From positions 198,252,400-198,316,399 of the forward strand of contig JAIOJX010000026.1 in NCBI GenBank assembly GCA_022376925.1: DNA of 64,000 bases. Reading direction: 5' to 3'. The stretch comes from Tragulus kanchil (lineage: Eukaryota; Chordata; Mammalia; Artiodactyla; Tragulidae). The notes below the pieces were generated by a model, which ran no database searches, was not told the origin of the DNA, and was given only the letters and a program-made list of their open reading frames with translations. Shown one piece after another: positions 35,110-47,402 of this stretch. How positions within the stretch are numbered: the first letter of the stretch is position 1; every line of letters begins with the position of its first letter. The translations under genes and the position numbers were made by a program.

Positions 35110-35345
35110 TGGGTTTAAAATATAAAGTGACATCAAAAGTCAGTAAGCTGCTGCTGTATAGCACAGGGAGCTCTGCTCTACGCTTTGTAATGACCTAGAT
35201 AGGTGGGATGGGGAGGGTCTAAGGAAGGCTGAAGAAGGAGGAGATTTATGTATACATATCATTGATTCGCTTTGTTTTGAGAAGAAACCAATACAACATT
35301 ATAAAGCAATTAGCCCCCAATTAAAATTCGCTATTTTTACATTTT
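35110..35345 (+). repeat. Ruminant L1 3' UTR end
   Basis: 'GCTGCTGTATAGCACAGGGAGCTCTGC', 'TGACCTAGATAGGTGGGATGGGGAGGG', 'ATGTATACATATCATTGATTCGCTTTG' and 'AACATTATAAAGCAATTAGCCCCCAATTAAAAT' are diagnostic of the L1 3' end in ruminants (L1_BT-like). A 5'-truncated insertion. Confidence 0.85.
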
Positions 35346-35454
35346 GACTGGAGCTGGATTTACCTCTGGACTGTTTTCTTTTTTTCTCTTCCCTTAATCC
35401 CCCTCCCCTTTTTTTTTTTTGCACTCTGCTGTTGCAGTTGCCCATCTTATCAGT

Positions 35455-36185
35455 AAAATTTTAGGTGTGGAGCTAGGATGGTGGCGTAGAAGGACATGCA
35501 CTCATCTGCTCCTGCGAAAACACCAGAATTGCAACTAGCTGCTGAAAAACCATCGACAGGAGGAGGTTGGATCCAATCACAAAAAAGATACCCCACATCC
35601 AAGAGCAAAGGAGAAGCCTCAACAAGACGGTAGGAGGGGTGCAATCATATTTTAAAAAACCACTCCAGAGAGACTAGGTGGGTCAAGTATGCAAAGGCTG
35701 TTACACACCAAGACTCAGGAAAGGAACAGTGACCCCCTACAAGGGACTGAGCCAGACCTGCTTTAGAGAGTCCAAGTGCCACCTTGGTTAGAAGTGCCCT
35801 TGAGCAGACCTTGAAAGATGGTGTTGCACTTAATTTCTCTTGAAGGAGGTTATCCTTAACCCAGTCATACAGCCACAGAGTAGGACTGGAGACTCTGTGC
35901 GCACCAAGATCGGGAGAAAGAAACAGTGACCCGCACAAGCCTGAGCCAGACTCACCTCTCAGTAATCTGGCGGCAGCTGATGGTGGCCTACAGCAGAGTC
36001 AGAAACACTGCGGCAGTGCTTCTAATGGAGCGTGCAGGAATAGCTCCTATTTAAGAGAGATGCCATTACCCTTACCATAGTTTGGCTGCAGGTTAAACTA
36101 CAGGGAGGGAACTTAGTTCCCCCAATCAACAAAAGTACCTGGATTAATCATTAAGAAACTGCCAGGGCCAGCCAAGATGTCAGAC
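35455..36185 (+). repeat. Ruminant L1 5' UTR fragment
   Basis: 'GCTAGGATGGTGGCGTAGAAGGACATGC', 'AACTAGCTGCTGAAAAACCATCGACAGG', 'AAAAAAGATACCCCACATCCAAGAGCAAAGGAG' and 'AAGACGGTAGGAGGGG' are the L1_BT-like 5' UTR. Retention of the 5' UTR means a once long insertion. Here it stops near 36185 without ORF1, so it is broken or rearranged. Confidence 0.82.
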
Positions 36186-36631
36186 TCTAAGATGTCTGGC
36201 TCTAGGTGAAAGAATAAAAAGAAATTCATTAGATATTTTAATGTGTTTTTTCTGAGATAAAATTTTGCATGCTTACATTAGTGTACTTTATTATCATTCT
36301 GCTGTAGAGTTTTGTTTCTTTTTTCAGGAAATTTTATCTGTAATCAGGTTAAAAATAGATAACCTTCAATAGGTGATTTTAATATTTTTGTAAGTCAATC
36401 TTATAAAACAAATTTTGAAATTTTAGAAGTATTTTAAATTATAAATAAGAAGAATATTTTGAGGATTTAATTAAATTCCACTATAAATATACCTCATTCT
36501 GATAGCTTTAGAGCTCTACAACATTTTCTCTTTTTCTCATCAGTTTATTTAATTTAGCTACTTTTCCCTAAACCATTACAATAATTTTATTTTCAAAGTT
36601 ATCAACTTTTTATCTGGACTACAAAACTTTT
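36186..36631. other. Unassigned intergenic sequence
   Basis: AT-rich, no element recognised. It ends in the target site of the next SINE. Confidence 0.4.
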
Positions 36632-36779
36632 TTTTTTCTTTTAAAATGTTTATTTGGTTATTGGCTGTGCCAGGTCTTAGCTGTGGTGTGTGGGATCTAG
36701 TTCCTTGACCAGGGATCAATCCTGGGCACCCAGCGTTGGGAGCTCAGAGCCTTAGCCTCTGGACCACTAGGGAGGTCCC
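36632..36779 (-). repeat. CHR-type SINE with 15-bp target duplication
   Basis: Antisense: TTTATTTGGTTATTGGCTGTGCCAGG, 'TTCCTTGACCAGGGATCAATCC', head 'CTGGACCACTAGGGAGGTCCC'. GACTACAAAACTTTT is repeated exactly at 36617-36631 and 36780-36794. Confidence 0.93.
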
Positions 36780-36794
36780 GACTACAAAACTTTT

Positions 36795-37484
36795 GAAAAG
36801 CTACACATAAGCTTTCATGATCTTTTTCATTCATTAGTAACTGAAAATGTTTATGTTCGTTCCTTTGTACATTTTTCAGACTATCAACATTTTTCTATTA
36901 TAATGTTATTTTTGGGGGCTGAGAACTAATTTTTTAAAACAGAATTTAATATTTTATTCATTCATTTCTGATTTATTTAAACTAATATTTTCTCATATTT
37001 TGCTTGACTATATATATTTCTGTCATATGCTATCCAATATTTATTTGTTAAATATTGACATTTTGAAATGATGAATATTCATTTTAGTATTGCTACAGGT
37101 ATTTGTTTTTAGTATCCAAGTATTCTATCTCTTCAGTTTTTAATTTTGTCATTAGTCCAAATTATTGTGAAGCATTATTATTTTGAAATGAAATGTTTAT
37201 AAAATCAAAACTGTTTTTCAGTGTTGATAACTAATGTTATGAAATAGTAATGGAATAGTAATATATATGGAATAATAGTTATGAAATCAGGTAATGGTAT
37301 AGAGTCAGCTCTAACTTTTGAAATTGATTAAGAAGTTTTATGGCCAATTACATGATTAACTTTTCAATACATTCCATGACTATATGACTACTATATATAT
37401 ATATATATATATATATCCTTCCTACTGCAGATGTCTGCTTTTCTTTTTTTTTATGGCTCAATAGTATTGCATTGCCTTTATTTT
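36795..37484. other. AT-rich unassigned sequence with a (TA)n run
   Basis: No element recognised except the (TA)13 microsatellite at 37391-37416. Confidence 0.45.
37391..37416. repeat. (TA)n microsatellite
   Basis: Thirteen TA units. Confidence 0.9.
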
Positions 37485-37489
37485 ACTTT

Positions 37490-37640
37490 ATTTTTTTAAT
37501 TGAAGAACAAAGCTTTACAGAGTTGTGTCATTTACTGCCAAAAATCAGTATGAATTGACCACAGGTATATATGAGTTCCCTCCCTCTTGAACTTCACTCT
37601 CATCTCTCTTCCTAGCCCAGCCCTCTAGGCTGTTACACAG
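37490..37640 (-). repeat. Ruminant L1 3' UTR fragment
   Basis: Antisense 'TTTTTTTAATTGAAGAACAAAGCTTTACAGAG', 'AATTGACCACAGGTATATATGAG', 'TTCCCTCCCTCTTGAACTTC' and 'CAGCCCTCTAGGCTGTTACACAG' fit the L1_BT-like 3' UTR. Confidence 0.75.
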
Positions 37641-38060
37641 CCTTCATCAGCACTCACAGAAGTGACCCAGGCATCATATAAATCCTCTTCCGTTAGCTGT
37701 AAAACTATGGAACAGGCAGGAGCATCTTCCCACTGGAGACATCCATCCAGGATGCACCAACCAGCATTTTAGAGCTAAATCAGTGCAAACGACCATGAAG
37801 CCATGGACACAGTTTTCCCTTTTGTCTGCAAGGATGTCCTGGGACCCTTGGTCATTGCCGTGCCAAGATCTGTATTCACTGGCCTGTTCCTTTGTGAACC
37901 CATCAATTAAGGAAATGAGCACTGTCCAGATGGACTTGTTCTAATGAACCAGATGCTGTCTCCAGAATTCACCATGTCTCCCAGGGATCAGCATGTCATT
38001 ACATCACAGACCATCCTTTCAATGCATTGGCCTAGGATTTTATCTGGTACTGACATCAGT
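37641..38060 (-). pseudogene. Unrecognised, possibly coding-derived segment
   Basis: The minus strand has an 82-codon open frame (37674-37922) reading DGFTKEQASEYRSWHGNDQG and onward. The composition is less AT-rich than the surroundings and looks coding-derived. No homologue comes to mind. A fragment of a processed pseudogene or an unfamiliar mobile element is possible, and so is chance. Confidence 0.25.
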
Positions 38061-38154
38061 CTTACTGATTTACAGTTTACAGTAACCAAGTCAATATGAT
38101 ATATGCTTTTCTTATCTTTTCTTTTTTTTTTGTCACTTACTATGAGTTTTTTCT

Positions 38155-38414
38155 TTCAAATTTTATTTATTTTTTGGCTACTCTGTGTTCTGCGTGCAGA
38201 CTCTCTCTAGATATGGCAAGTGAGTTCTACATTCTAGCTGCGGTGTGGTGGGCTTCCCTTGTTGCAGAGCATGAGCTCCAGAGCTTGGTCTCCATAGTTG
38301 TGGCACACAGGCTTAGTGGCCCCGAGACATGTGGGATCTTCCCAGACCAGAGATCAAACCCATGTCCCCTGCATTTCAGGCAGATAATTGACCACTGAAC
38401 CACTAGGGAAGTCT
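38155..38414 (-). repeat. CHR-type SINE
   Basis: Antisense: 'TTTTATTTATTTTTTGGCTACTCTG', 'GTTGCAGAGCATGAGCTCCAGAGC', 'AGATCAAACCCATGTCCCCTGC' and head 'CCACTGAACCACTAGGGAAGTC'. A fragment of it recurs at 39419-39523 in duplication D8. Confidence 0.85.
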
Positions 38415-40510
38415 CTTCTCTTTGTTTTTGCCTACCACCTTTGGTATCTCTGACTGCTCAGACGTCATTTTAGGCACTTAAGAAAAGTCTTCTCTGTTTT
38501 CACCCTCATTTGCCTGAGCCCCAGAATCCTGACTACCTTTGATTCGCTCCATTTGATCAACTTCATCTCTTGCATATATTCCCAGAGTCTTGGGCTTCCA
38601 CTGACCTGCCTTTCCATATCTGAACAGCCTTCACTGCAGGGAACACTGAACCTGGGCTGTTCTGCTTTTTCTATGAGGTCTATGAATATTAGATCCCACA
38701 GTCACCCCAAGCAGTGGGCAGATCACTTCTTTGTTTTTCTTGCTAAAATAAAAAGTAAAACTCACCTTGTAATTTCCTTTCATATTTTCCTAATATTGCA
38801 ATTTTTATCCTTTCCAAGTCTCAGCTCATTCTGTGGGGTAGATTTGTTGACACTTTAAACTCATAATTGTACCCTAAGTGAGGTTTAGCCCAAAGCTATG
38901 AATACAAAGCTAACAAGTCATACATTAATCCAACATCGAGAGGAAATGTATTATCAGTCCAAGCTTTCTCCTTTAATAAGCCAGTCGACCACGTCTATGC
39001 TAAATGCAAAATATATTACATGTGAAATCACGCCTCTCAGAATCTTCACGGTATACATGTATCATCTTTCTTTGTTTTACATGCAAACAAATTTTTCCAG
39101 CGGCTGGACAGTGATAAGGTCATGAATCACATCCACAGATTCTGATTTTGAGTTGAGGGCTTTTTACAGCTGATTCTCAGATAAGCTGTGGAAGACAGTG
39201 GTTTCCAGCCCTTCTCAGAGTCTGATTGAAAAAGCTATCATCACTTCTCCCTAATTGACATAATGGAAAAGAATTATTGTCAGAGGTAATAATAGTGACC
39301 TTATTCTTTCAGGAGCCAGGAGCAACAATGAGAAACACTGTAAGCCACTGTGGTATGTCAAAGACTCAGGAAAAACCTACTCACCTTACTGGCAAGTGTT
39401 TAAAAAAATTTTTAAAAAGCTTAGTGGCCCCGAGACATGTGGGATCTTCCCAGACCAGAGATCAAACCCATGTCCCCTGCATTTCAGGCAGATAATTGAC
39501 CACTGAACCACTAGGGAAGTCTCTTCTCTTTGTTTTTGCCTACCACCTTTGGTATCTCTGACTGCTCAGACGTCATTTTAGGCACTTAAGAAAAGTCTTC
39601 TCTGTTTTCACCCTCATTTGCCTGAGCCCCAGAATCCTGACTACCTTTGATTCGCTCCATTTGATCAACTTCATCTCTTGCATATATTCCCAGAGTCTTG
39701 GGCTTCCACTGACCTGCCTTTCCATATCTGAACAGCCTTCACTGCAGGGAACACTGAACCTGGGCTGTTCTGCTTTTTCTATGAGGTCTATGAATATTAG
39801 ATCCCACAGTCACCCCAAGCAGTGGGCAGATCACTTCTTTGTTTTTCTTGCTAAAATAAAAAGTAAAACTCACCTTGTAATTTCCTTTCATATTTTCCTA
39901 ATATTGAAATTTTTTATCCTTTCCAAGTCTCAGCTCATTCTGTGGGGTAGATTTGTTGACACTTTAAACTCATAATTGTACCCTAAGTGAGGTTTAGCCC
40001 AAAGCTATGAATACAAAGCTAACAAGTCATACATTAATCCAACATCGAGAGGAAATGTATTATCAGTCCAAGCTTTCTCCTTTAATAAGCCAGTCGACCA
40101 CGTCTATGCTAAATGCAAAATATATTACATGTGAAATCACGCCTCTCAGAATCTTCACGGTATACATGTATCATCTTTCTTTGTTTTACATGCAAACAAA
40201 TTTTTCCAGCGGCTGGACAGTGATAAGGTCATGAATCACATCCACAGATTCTGATTTTGAGTTGAGGGCTTTTTACAGCTGATTCTCAGATAAGCTGTGG
40301 AAGACAGTGGTTTCCAGCCCTTCTCAGAGTCTGATTGAAAAAGCTATCATCACTTCTCCCTAATTGACATAATGGAAAAGAATTATTGTCAGAGGTAATA
40401 ATAGTGACCTTATTCTTTCAGGAGCCAGGAGCAACAATGAGAAACACTGTAAGCCACTGTGGTATGTCAAAGACTCAGGAAAAACCTACTCACCTTACTG
40501 GCAAGTGTTT
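38311..40510. repeat. Tandem duplication D8, period about 1108 bp
   Basis: Bases 38311-39402 recur at 39419-40510, with a short homopolymer-like filler (AAAAAAATTTTTAAAAA, 39403-39418) between. One indel in a T run near 38803/39912. It overlaps the start of D9, so 40415-40510 is present three times in all. Confidence 0.92.
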
Positions 40511-42552
40511 TGCTCCAGAAAATGATATAAAGATTATTTACGTTTTTGAATCCCTCTTATCGCCAGCCAAATCCAGGGACGTTGGGATGATGAGTCACTG
40601 CAGGGTCACTTCCCTAGGCCAAATAACTGAAAGATCTTCAATCAGTGAAGAAGCTACCCAAGAACTTTGAATAGCAAATATGAAGCCACTGGCAGATTGA
40701 TTTCCATAGACTGTGGTTTCTGCTATTCAAGTACAAAATTAGATGGTGATGCACTAAGATCAACAAAGTCTCTTCCAAGTTGAACAAGTGTGAGCTTTAA
40801 GCCACACATTCTTGGCGCCCCACAGTTGCCAACAGAGTTTCCTCTCCTCTTCTCTCTGTCATCCCCACCCCACCCCCAACCCTGACCTAAGCACCCCTGT
40901 AGGGCTTGGCATGTGTCATGTAGACAGTCTGCCTTTCCCAGTTTGTTATGTGGTCACCCTGAGAAGGAGTACACTTCATTCAAGTGCCCACCCTCCAAAT
41001 CTGGGTATCAGAATCTAGGCTACTGTGGATGCTTCCAGTGACAGGGCCATGACTCTGTCTAGGCACTGTGATCTTTAATTGAGGAGTCAGACATCTTTTT
41101 CTAATTAAAAATCTTATATTGAAGTGAAATGTACATCCTTGAAAGAGCACATAGGCAACACATTTTCAACTGATCAAGCAAAAGTTACTCACACCCAGAA
41201 ACTCCCTTCCTGCCCTCCTCCAACCCCTCGCCCCCCACAAAACACACAACAAGGATCAGCAACAAGAGTCACCATGCTGACCTCTCCCAGCACAGACTGT
41301 TTTTGAATTTTAAATGGCCTCATATAGCCTGCACACTCTATTGCCCATAATATGTGCATGATAGTCAGTCATGCTGTTGCATGTAGTTGTAAATTGTTTA
41401 TTCTCGTTGCAGGATCACATTCCCATTGGATGAATACTCCTGACTTTTTTCCTCCCTTCTATGGTTGGGATACACTGAATCATAAGGAAAGCCTTACTTT
41501 CAGGAGCCAGGAGCAACAATGAGAAACACTGTAAGCCACTGTGGTATGTCAAAGACTCAGGAAAAACCTACTCACCTTACTGGCAAGTGTTTTGCTCCAG
41601 AAAATGATATAAAGATTATTTACGTTTTTGAATCCCTCTTATCGCCAGCCAAATCCAGGGACGTTGGGATGATGAGTCACTGCAGGGTCACTTCCCTAGG
41701 CCAAATAACTGAAAGATCTTCAATCAGTGAAGAAGCTACCCAAGAACTTTGAATAGCAAATATGAAGCCACTGGCAGATTGATTTCCATAGACTGTGGTT
41801 TCTGCTATTCAAGTACAAAATTAGATGGTGATGCACTAAGATCAACAAAGTCTCTTCCAAGTTGAACAAGTGTGAGCTTTAAGCCACACATTCTTGGCGC
41901 CCCACAGTTGCCAACAGAGTTTCCTCTCCTCTTCTCTCTGTCATCCCCACCCCACCCCCAACCCTGACCTAAGCACCCCTGTAGGGCTTGGCATGTGTCA
42001 TGTAGACAGTCTGCCTTTCCCAGTTTGTTATGTGGTCACCCTGAGAAGGAGTACACTTCATTCAAGTGCCCACCCTCCAAATCTGGGTATCAGAATCTAG
42101 GCTACTGTGGATGCTTCCAGTGACAGGGCCATGACTCTGTCTAGGCACTGTGATCTTTAATTGAGGAGTCAGACATCTTTTTCTAATTAAAAATCTTATA
42201 TTGAAGTGAAATGTACATCCTTGAAAGAGCACATAGGCAACACATTTTCAACTGATCAAGCAAAGTTACTCACACCCAGAAACTCCCTTCCTGCCCTCCT
42301 CCAACCCCTCGCCCCCCACAAAACACACAACAAGGATCAGCAACAAGAGTCACCATGCTGACCTCTCCCAGCACAGACTGTTTTTGAATTTTAAATGGCC
42401 TCATATAGCCTGCACACTCTATTGCCCATAATATGTGCATGATAGTCAGTCATGCTGTTGCATGTAGTTGTAAATTGTTTATTCTCGTTGCAGGATCACA
42501 TTCCCATTGGATGAATACTCCTGACTTTTTTCCTCCCTTCTATGGTTGGTAC
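40415..42552. repeat. Tandem duplication D9, period about 1082 bp
   Basis: Bases 40415-41470 recur at 41497-42552, one A indel (CAAGCAAAAGT versus CAAGCAAAGT). The tail of copy 1 (41471-41496: GGATACACTGAATCATAAGG...) resembles a corrupted form of the true continuation after copy 2 (TACACACTGAATCATTTC). Confidence 0.92.
41095..41440 (-). repeat. Old L1 3' region fragment (D9 copy 1)
   Basis: 'TTCTAATTAAAAATCTTATATTGAAGTGAAATG' and 'TGGCCTCATATAGCCTGCACACTC' fit antisense L1M 3' sequence. Copy 2 is at about 42177-42560 and continues after the Bov SINE at 42776-42900 ('AAACATCTAGGAATAGAATTGCTAGTTCATAGG'). Confidence 0.6.
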
Positions 42553-42565
42553 ACACTGAATCATT

Positions 42566-42776
42566 TCTAGTGTATGTGTGTGCTAAATTGCTTCATTTAT
42601 GTTGAACTTTTTGTGACCTCAAGGACTGTAGCCAGTCTGGTTCCTCATTCCTGGGATTCTCCAGGCACGAATACTGGAGTAGATTGCCATTTCCTTCTCC
42701 AGGGCAGCCTGATAAGCCAGGAATTGAACCTGGGTCTCTTACAAAGGCGAATTCTTTACCATCTGAGTGTGGGGCT
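42566..42776 (-). repeat. Bov-A/Bov-tA SINE inserted in L1M
   Basis: Antisense: 'TGTGTGTGCTAAATTGCTTC', 'CACGAATACTGGAGTAGATTGCC' and 'GGAATTGAACCTGGGTCTC' with head-side 'TTTACCATCTGAGTG'. D10 duplicate at 43658-43868. Confidence 0.83.
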
Positions 42777-43657
42777 ATTATAAGTAGCACTGTTATAAAT
42801 ACTCTAGGGTTCAGGTGATTGCATGCTCCTATTTCTGTTGGGCAAACATCTAGGAATAGAATTGCTAGTTCATAGGATGTCATATGTTCAGCCTTAACAA
42901 ATAAATAAACAAATTTATTTTAATAAGTACTGTTTGCTTTTATTTCATTTCCTCCTTCATTTTGCCTCCTCTTCCTCTCTCATCTTTGTCTTCGAGCATT
43001 TTTTTTTTAAAAGGTAAAACCCATGTGTGCCTCACAGCCTGTGTTCACAGTCTGAGTGTGGGAGAATCACAACCCTTCATGGTCCACAGCATGGCAGAAA
43101 TGGGGAGTGTTTGAGAATCTGGTTCTACTACAAATTCAGGGATATCTGAAGGAAATCCACACAGAGCATAGCTCCCAGTATTACTGAGGAAGGGGGCAGG
43201 GCACAACCTTTAAAAGAATGATGGCCTTTGAGGACATGATGTAAACTGGTTAGAACCTACTAGGTCCAAGAGAGCCTACAACTGACTTCCACTAGACCTT
43301 GAGCCTTTTGGTATGCTCATTGTAATATATCAGTGCATACTAAGTGACATACCCAAGGGTGCCATGACAGTTCCAAAACCAACTACAAAAGGCCAAAACG
43401 TGGGTGGCGATCGAAGTCCTGGAAATACCTTCCCTAAAATGTTTGGAATACCCCAAGTGATTCAGTGCTACACAATCTGCCTGCCAACATAGGAGACCCC
43501 GGAGACGTGGGTGCAATTCCTGGGTCAGGAATATCACCTGGAGAGGGAATGCTTATTTATGTTGAACTTTGTCCTCAAGGACTGTCAGTCCATTCCCATT
43601 GGATGAATACTCCTGACTTTTTTCCTCCCTTCTATGGTTGGTACACACTGAATCATT

Positions 43658-43868
43658 TCTAGTGTATGTGTGTGCTAAATTGCTTCATTTATGTTGAACT
43701 TTTTGTGACCTCAAGGACTGTAGCCAGTCTGGTTCCTCATTCCTGGGATTCTCCAGGCACGAATACTGGAGTAGATTGCCATTTCCTTCTCCAGGGCAGC
43801 CTGATAAGCCAGGAATTGAACCTGGGTCTCTTACAAAGGCGAATTCTTTACCATCTGAGTGTGGGGCT
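43658..43868 (-). repeat. Bov-A/Bov-tA SINE, D10 copy
   Basis: Identical to 42566-42776, carried by D10. Confidence 0.83.
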
Positions 43869-44534
43869 ATTATAAGTAGCACTGTTATAAATACTCTAGG
43901 GTTCAGGTGATTGCATGCTCCTATTTCTGTTGGGCAAACATCTAGGAATAGAATTGCTAGTTCATAGGATGTCATATGTTCAGCCTTAACAAATAAATAA
44001 ACAAATTTATTTTAATAAGTACTGTTTGCTTTTATTTCATTTCCTCCTTCATTTTGCCTCCTCTTCCTCTCTCATCTTTGTCTTCGAGCATTTTTTTTTT
44101 AAAAGGTAAAACCCATGTGTGCCTCACAGCCTGTGTTCACAGTCTGAGTGTGGGAGAATCACAACCCTTCATGGTCCACAGCATGGCAGAAATGGGGAGT
44201 GTTTGAGAATCTGGTTCTACTACAAATTCAGGGATATCTGAAGGAAATCCACACAGAGCATAGCTCCCAGTATTACTGAGGAAGGGGGCAGGGCACAACC
44301 TTTAAAAGAATGATGGCCTTTGAGGACATGATGTAAACTGGTTAGAACCTACTAGGTCCAAGAGAGCCTACAACTGACTTCCACTAGACCTTGAGCCTTT
44401 TGGTATGCTCATTGTAATATATCAGTGCATACTAAGTGACATACCCAAGGGTGCCATGACAGTTCCAAAACCAACTACAAAAGGCCAAAACGTGGGTGGC
44501 GATCGAAGTCCTGGAAATACCTTCCCTAAAATGT

Positions 44535-44750
44535 TTGGAATACCCCAAGTGATTCAGTGCTACACAATCTGCCTGCCAACATAGGAGACCCCGGAGACGT
44601 GGGTGCAATTCCTGGGTCAGGAATATCCCCTGGAGAGGGGAATGGCTACCCACTCCAGTATTCTTGCCTGGAGAATTCCATGGATAGAGGAGCTTGGCAG
44701 GCTACAACTCATGGAGTAGCAAAGAGTTGAACATGACTGAGTATACATTT
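44535..44750 (+). repeat. Bov-tA SINE
   Basis: Sense: head 'ACCCCAAGTGATTCAGTGCTAC', 'GGTGCAATTCCTGGGTCAGG', 'CACTCCAGTATTCTTGCCTGG', 'GCTTGGCAGGCTACAACTC' and 'AGTTGAACATGACTGAG'. A fragment of the same SINE ends copy 1 of D10 at 43443-43549. Confidence 0.87.
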
Positions 44751-44784
44751 GCCTCTCTCTCTCTTCCCACCTCATTAGCTTATG

Positions 44785-44995
44785 AAATTACCCACCCCTA
44801 TAAAAATTGACAACTCCGTACCCTGGAGCCTCTTGCCTTCTGAGATTTCCCACCCTCTGTCTATGGAGTGTGTATATCCCTAAATAAACCTTCTTCCACT
44901 TTACCACAGCTCACTCTTGAATTCTTTCTGGCAAGAAACCAAGAACCCAAACTTGGTGATCATCCCAGGGACTCAACTGAGACCTGCCACATGAC
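44785..44995 (+). repeat. Retroviral LTR fragment (R/U5-like)
   Basis: 'GTGTGTATATCCCTAAATAAACCTTC' with AATAAA, then 'CACTTTACCACAGCTCACTC', 'TGAATTCTTTCTGGCAAGAAACCAAGAACCC' and 'AACTTGGTGATCATCCC' is typical of ERV1-type LTR 3' ends with polyadenylation signal and U5. The following 'CCCAGGGACTCAACTGAGA' could be remnant leader sequence. No internal retroviral genes follow. Confidence 0.65.
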
Positions 44996-45734
44996 CATCC
45001 TCTCATGCCCCACTCTCTTTCCTGCAACATGGCTATAGCTGCGGTGTCTCTCTTGGAGCCCAGCCAGACCAGACTTATCCTCAGAGCCCCTTCTAGAACA
45101 GCCTCCCTGAAAGGTGGCTCTGGACCTGGAAAGCCTGCCTGGTGGAGTTCAGCTGTCTCCAGTCACCAAGGACTCCAGTCCTCACTCCACCAGCAGCCCC
45201 GCTCCCCTGTGGCTGACCTTGATCTCTATAGATGAAACGTTCTGTGAAAAGAGATGTCAATAAAAGGTTAATCAGTCTATCTAAAAAGGAAATGGAAAAT
45301 TTCATTCAAACCAAATCTAAGGCTTGTAACCTGAGCATTTCAGAAAGCTCTGAGCCCTTTTCCACCCACTAGAAGTCAAGTCCCCTTAGACAACGTATTT
45401 GAAAAGAGAGCTGCACCTCACATAATGTACCAGTGACAGTTTACATGATTTGGATCTAACCGTCCTCATGGTGGGTCATGCGATCCTGTACAAGATCAAG
45501 AAGGACCATTATCTTTTAAGGAGTTGACTTATTAATGTTGGGAGAATGTTGCTCTTGACTATTCAGCAGGTTTTACTGCTGACGGGGGAAGTTTGGTTGA
45601 TGCCACTGCAGATACTTAATGGACAGCAGGGGAAACGGGGAGGCCAAAGGGTAGAGAAGAAAGTTTTATGTCTTGTCTTTCTATAAAACATGGATTTTAT
45701 TTCACATATATGTATCTACATACACATATGTAGC
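44996..45734. other. Unassigned sequence after the LTR fragment
   Basis: No retroviral domain or other gene recognised. The plus-strand frame at 45005-45235 shows no family resemblance. Confidence 0.35.
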
Positions 45735-45960
45735 TCAGTGTCCAGTGACCTTAAGTTTGAATCCTCTGTCCTCTCCTTTGTTAGAGGTGACCTTGAACAA
45801 GTCACTCAACCAATGTTTTCTCTCTTCCTTCATCTGGGAAAACAGATGAATAATAATTCTCACCTCCCAGGATATATTTGATCATAGAAGACATGCATGA
45901 AAAGTGCTCAGAATCCAGGCCAGCAGGCAGTTAGCACAGATACATTGGCTGGCATCATGC
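45735..45960 (+). repeat. MIR SINE
   Basis: Follows the MIR layout: 'GTGACCTTGAACAAGTCACTCAACC', 'TTCCTTCATCTGGGAAAACAG' and 'AGTGCTCAGAATCCAGGCCAGC'. About 200 bp, well diverged. Confidence 0.7.
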
Positions 45961-46958
45961 TAGCAGAGAAAACCAGCTTCCCAAAGACATCTGTCTTTAG
46001 GTTAGTGATCATTTGCGTTCACCAACCCCCAACCCCTGCTATGAGTGTGAATTGATTTCATATTTGCTTTGTGGGGATTTCTGGGGTGGGGGGGATGGGG
46101 AGGGAGAAGGAAAAAGCAAGAGCCAGTCCTAGAAGTCAATTTAACTAAGGCAGAAGTGGTTTATAACTTTTAAATGGCAGCTTCTTTTCATCTTTAAAAA
46201 AACATTAGAGCACAGTCCCAGGCAAGACACCTCTTTATATGGCTAGGGGAGAGAGGGAAGGGGAGAACATTGAAATAGCTTCATAATTTCGAGGGGATCT
46301 GATGAATGAACCCTAGCCAGGGAGACAATCTAGTAGAGGCCAGACTAAAGGGAGGAGGGGGCTGTTGGTGGCTTGATTTGGTCTGGGCCATAGTGCTTAC
46401 TAACAAGTGTTCTTGAACTTTGCCTGTTCACATCTGTCATATCTGTTGAACAAAGGCAATCTTATCTTCCTGAGATAATTGCTTTGTGGTTTAGAGTTAA
46501 TGTAAATAAATCACCTAACCTAGCAACCATAAAGACCCTATAAACGACACCTATTATTATTTGGAATTACACACACACTGTATTTCTCTAACGGGAAAGG
46601 AAACTAGCTCTGTGGGAACCATCCGGTGATGTTTCTAACAGAACATAAACAGTCTTCTAATGGGTCATGGATAAGACCAAGTATGCATGTTTCTCTGCAA
46701 GGCTACAGCATAGCTGCAAAGTGCCCCCTGACCTCCTGAGCGCTGGCTGCTCTCTTAATAATGACATCCCCATGTCTGACACCCCCATGAGGCCATAATA
46801 TGATACAAAATATGTGAAGTCCCTTTTCTGTGCCTTTAATAGATGCTCAGTTAATGGTTTTTTACTATTTTTATTTTAAAGATACAAAATATATTTAAGA
46901 ACTTAAATTATCATTAGATTGCATATTACTCCTTTACTTAAAAAAAAAAAAAAAAAAA
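45961..46958. other. Unassigned intergenic sequence
   Basis: Contains a G-rich stretch at 46083-46105 (GGGGTGGGGGGGATGGGGAGGG) with quadruplex potential. No gene or repeat family named. Confidence 0.4.
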
Positions 46959-47072
46959 AGGAATTCCCTGGCAGTCCAGTGGTTAGAACCCTGGACTTTC
47001 CCAGCTAAGGACATGGGTTCACTCCTTGGTTGGGAAGCTAAGATCCCCCAAACTGCACAATGTGGCTGATTT
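46959..47072 (+). repeat. CHR-type SINE, short
   Basis: A-run, then 'GGAATTCCCTGGCAGTCCAGTGGTTAGAACCC', 'CATGGGTTCACTCCTTGG' and a short body ending at TTTTTTAAAATAG. Only the tRNA-like part is present. Confidence 0.8.
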
Positions 47073-47141
47073 TTTAAAATAGAATTACAGGGTTAGATTT
47101 TAATTCTATTTTTAAAGAAATTTTAAATAGAATTACAGGGT

Positions 47142-47358
47142 AAGAGGGCTACCCTGATGACTCAGACAGTAAAGAATCTGCCTGAAATTCAGGAGACTTG
47201 GGTTTGTTCCCTAAGTGGGGAAGATCCCCTAGGGAAGGGAATGGCGACCGACTCCAGTATTCTTCCATGGAGAATTCCATGGACAGAGGAGCTTGGTGGG
47301 CTACAGTCTGTGGGGTCACACAGAGTCAGACACAACTGAGTGATTAACACACGCACAG
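47142..47358 (+). repeat. Bov-tA SINE
   Basis: Sense, complete: 'GGCTACCCTGATGACTCAGACAGTAAAG', 'CCGACTCCAGTATTCTTCC', 'GCTTGGTGGGCTACAGTCTG' and 'GTCAGACACAACTGAGTGATTAAC'. Confidence 0.9.
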
Positions 47359-47402
47359 GATTAGAAGGGCTCTCTAGGTTTTAAATTAAATCTCCTGCCC
47401 TT

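Larger units (their letters stand above)
42499..44640. repeat. Tandem duplication D10, period 1092 bp
   Basis: Bases 42499-43549 recur at 43591-44640. Copy 1 ends inside a Bov-tA SINE. It is followed (43550-43590) by a garbled stretch 'GCTTATTTATGTTGAACTTTGTCCTCAAGGACTG' that is a shortened version of sequence found cleanly at 42594-42630. Confidence 0.92.
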
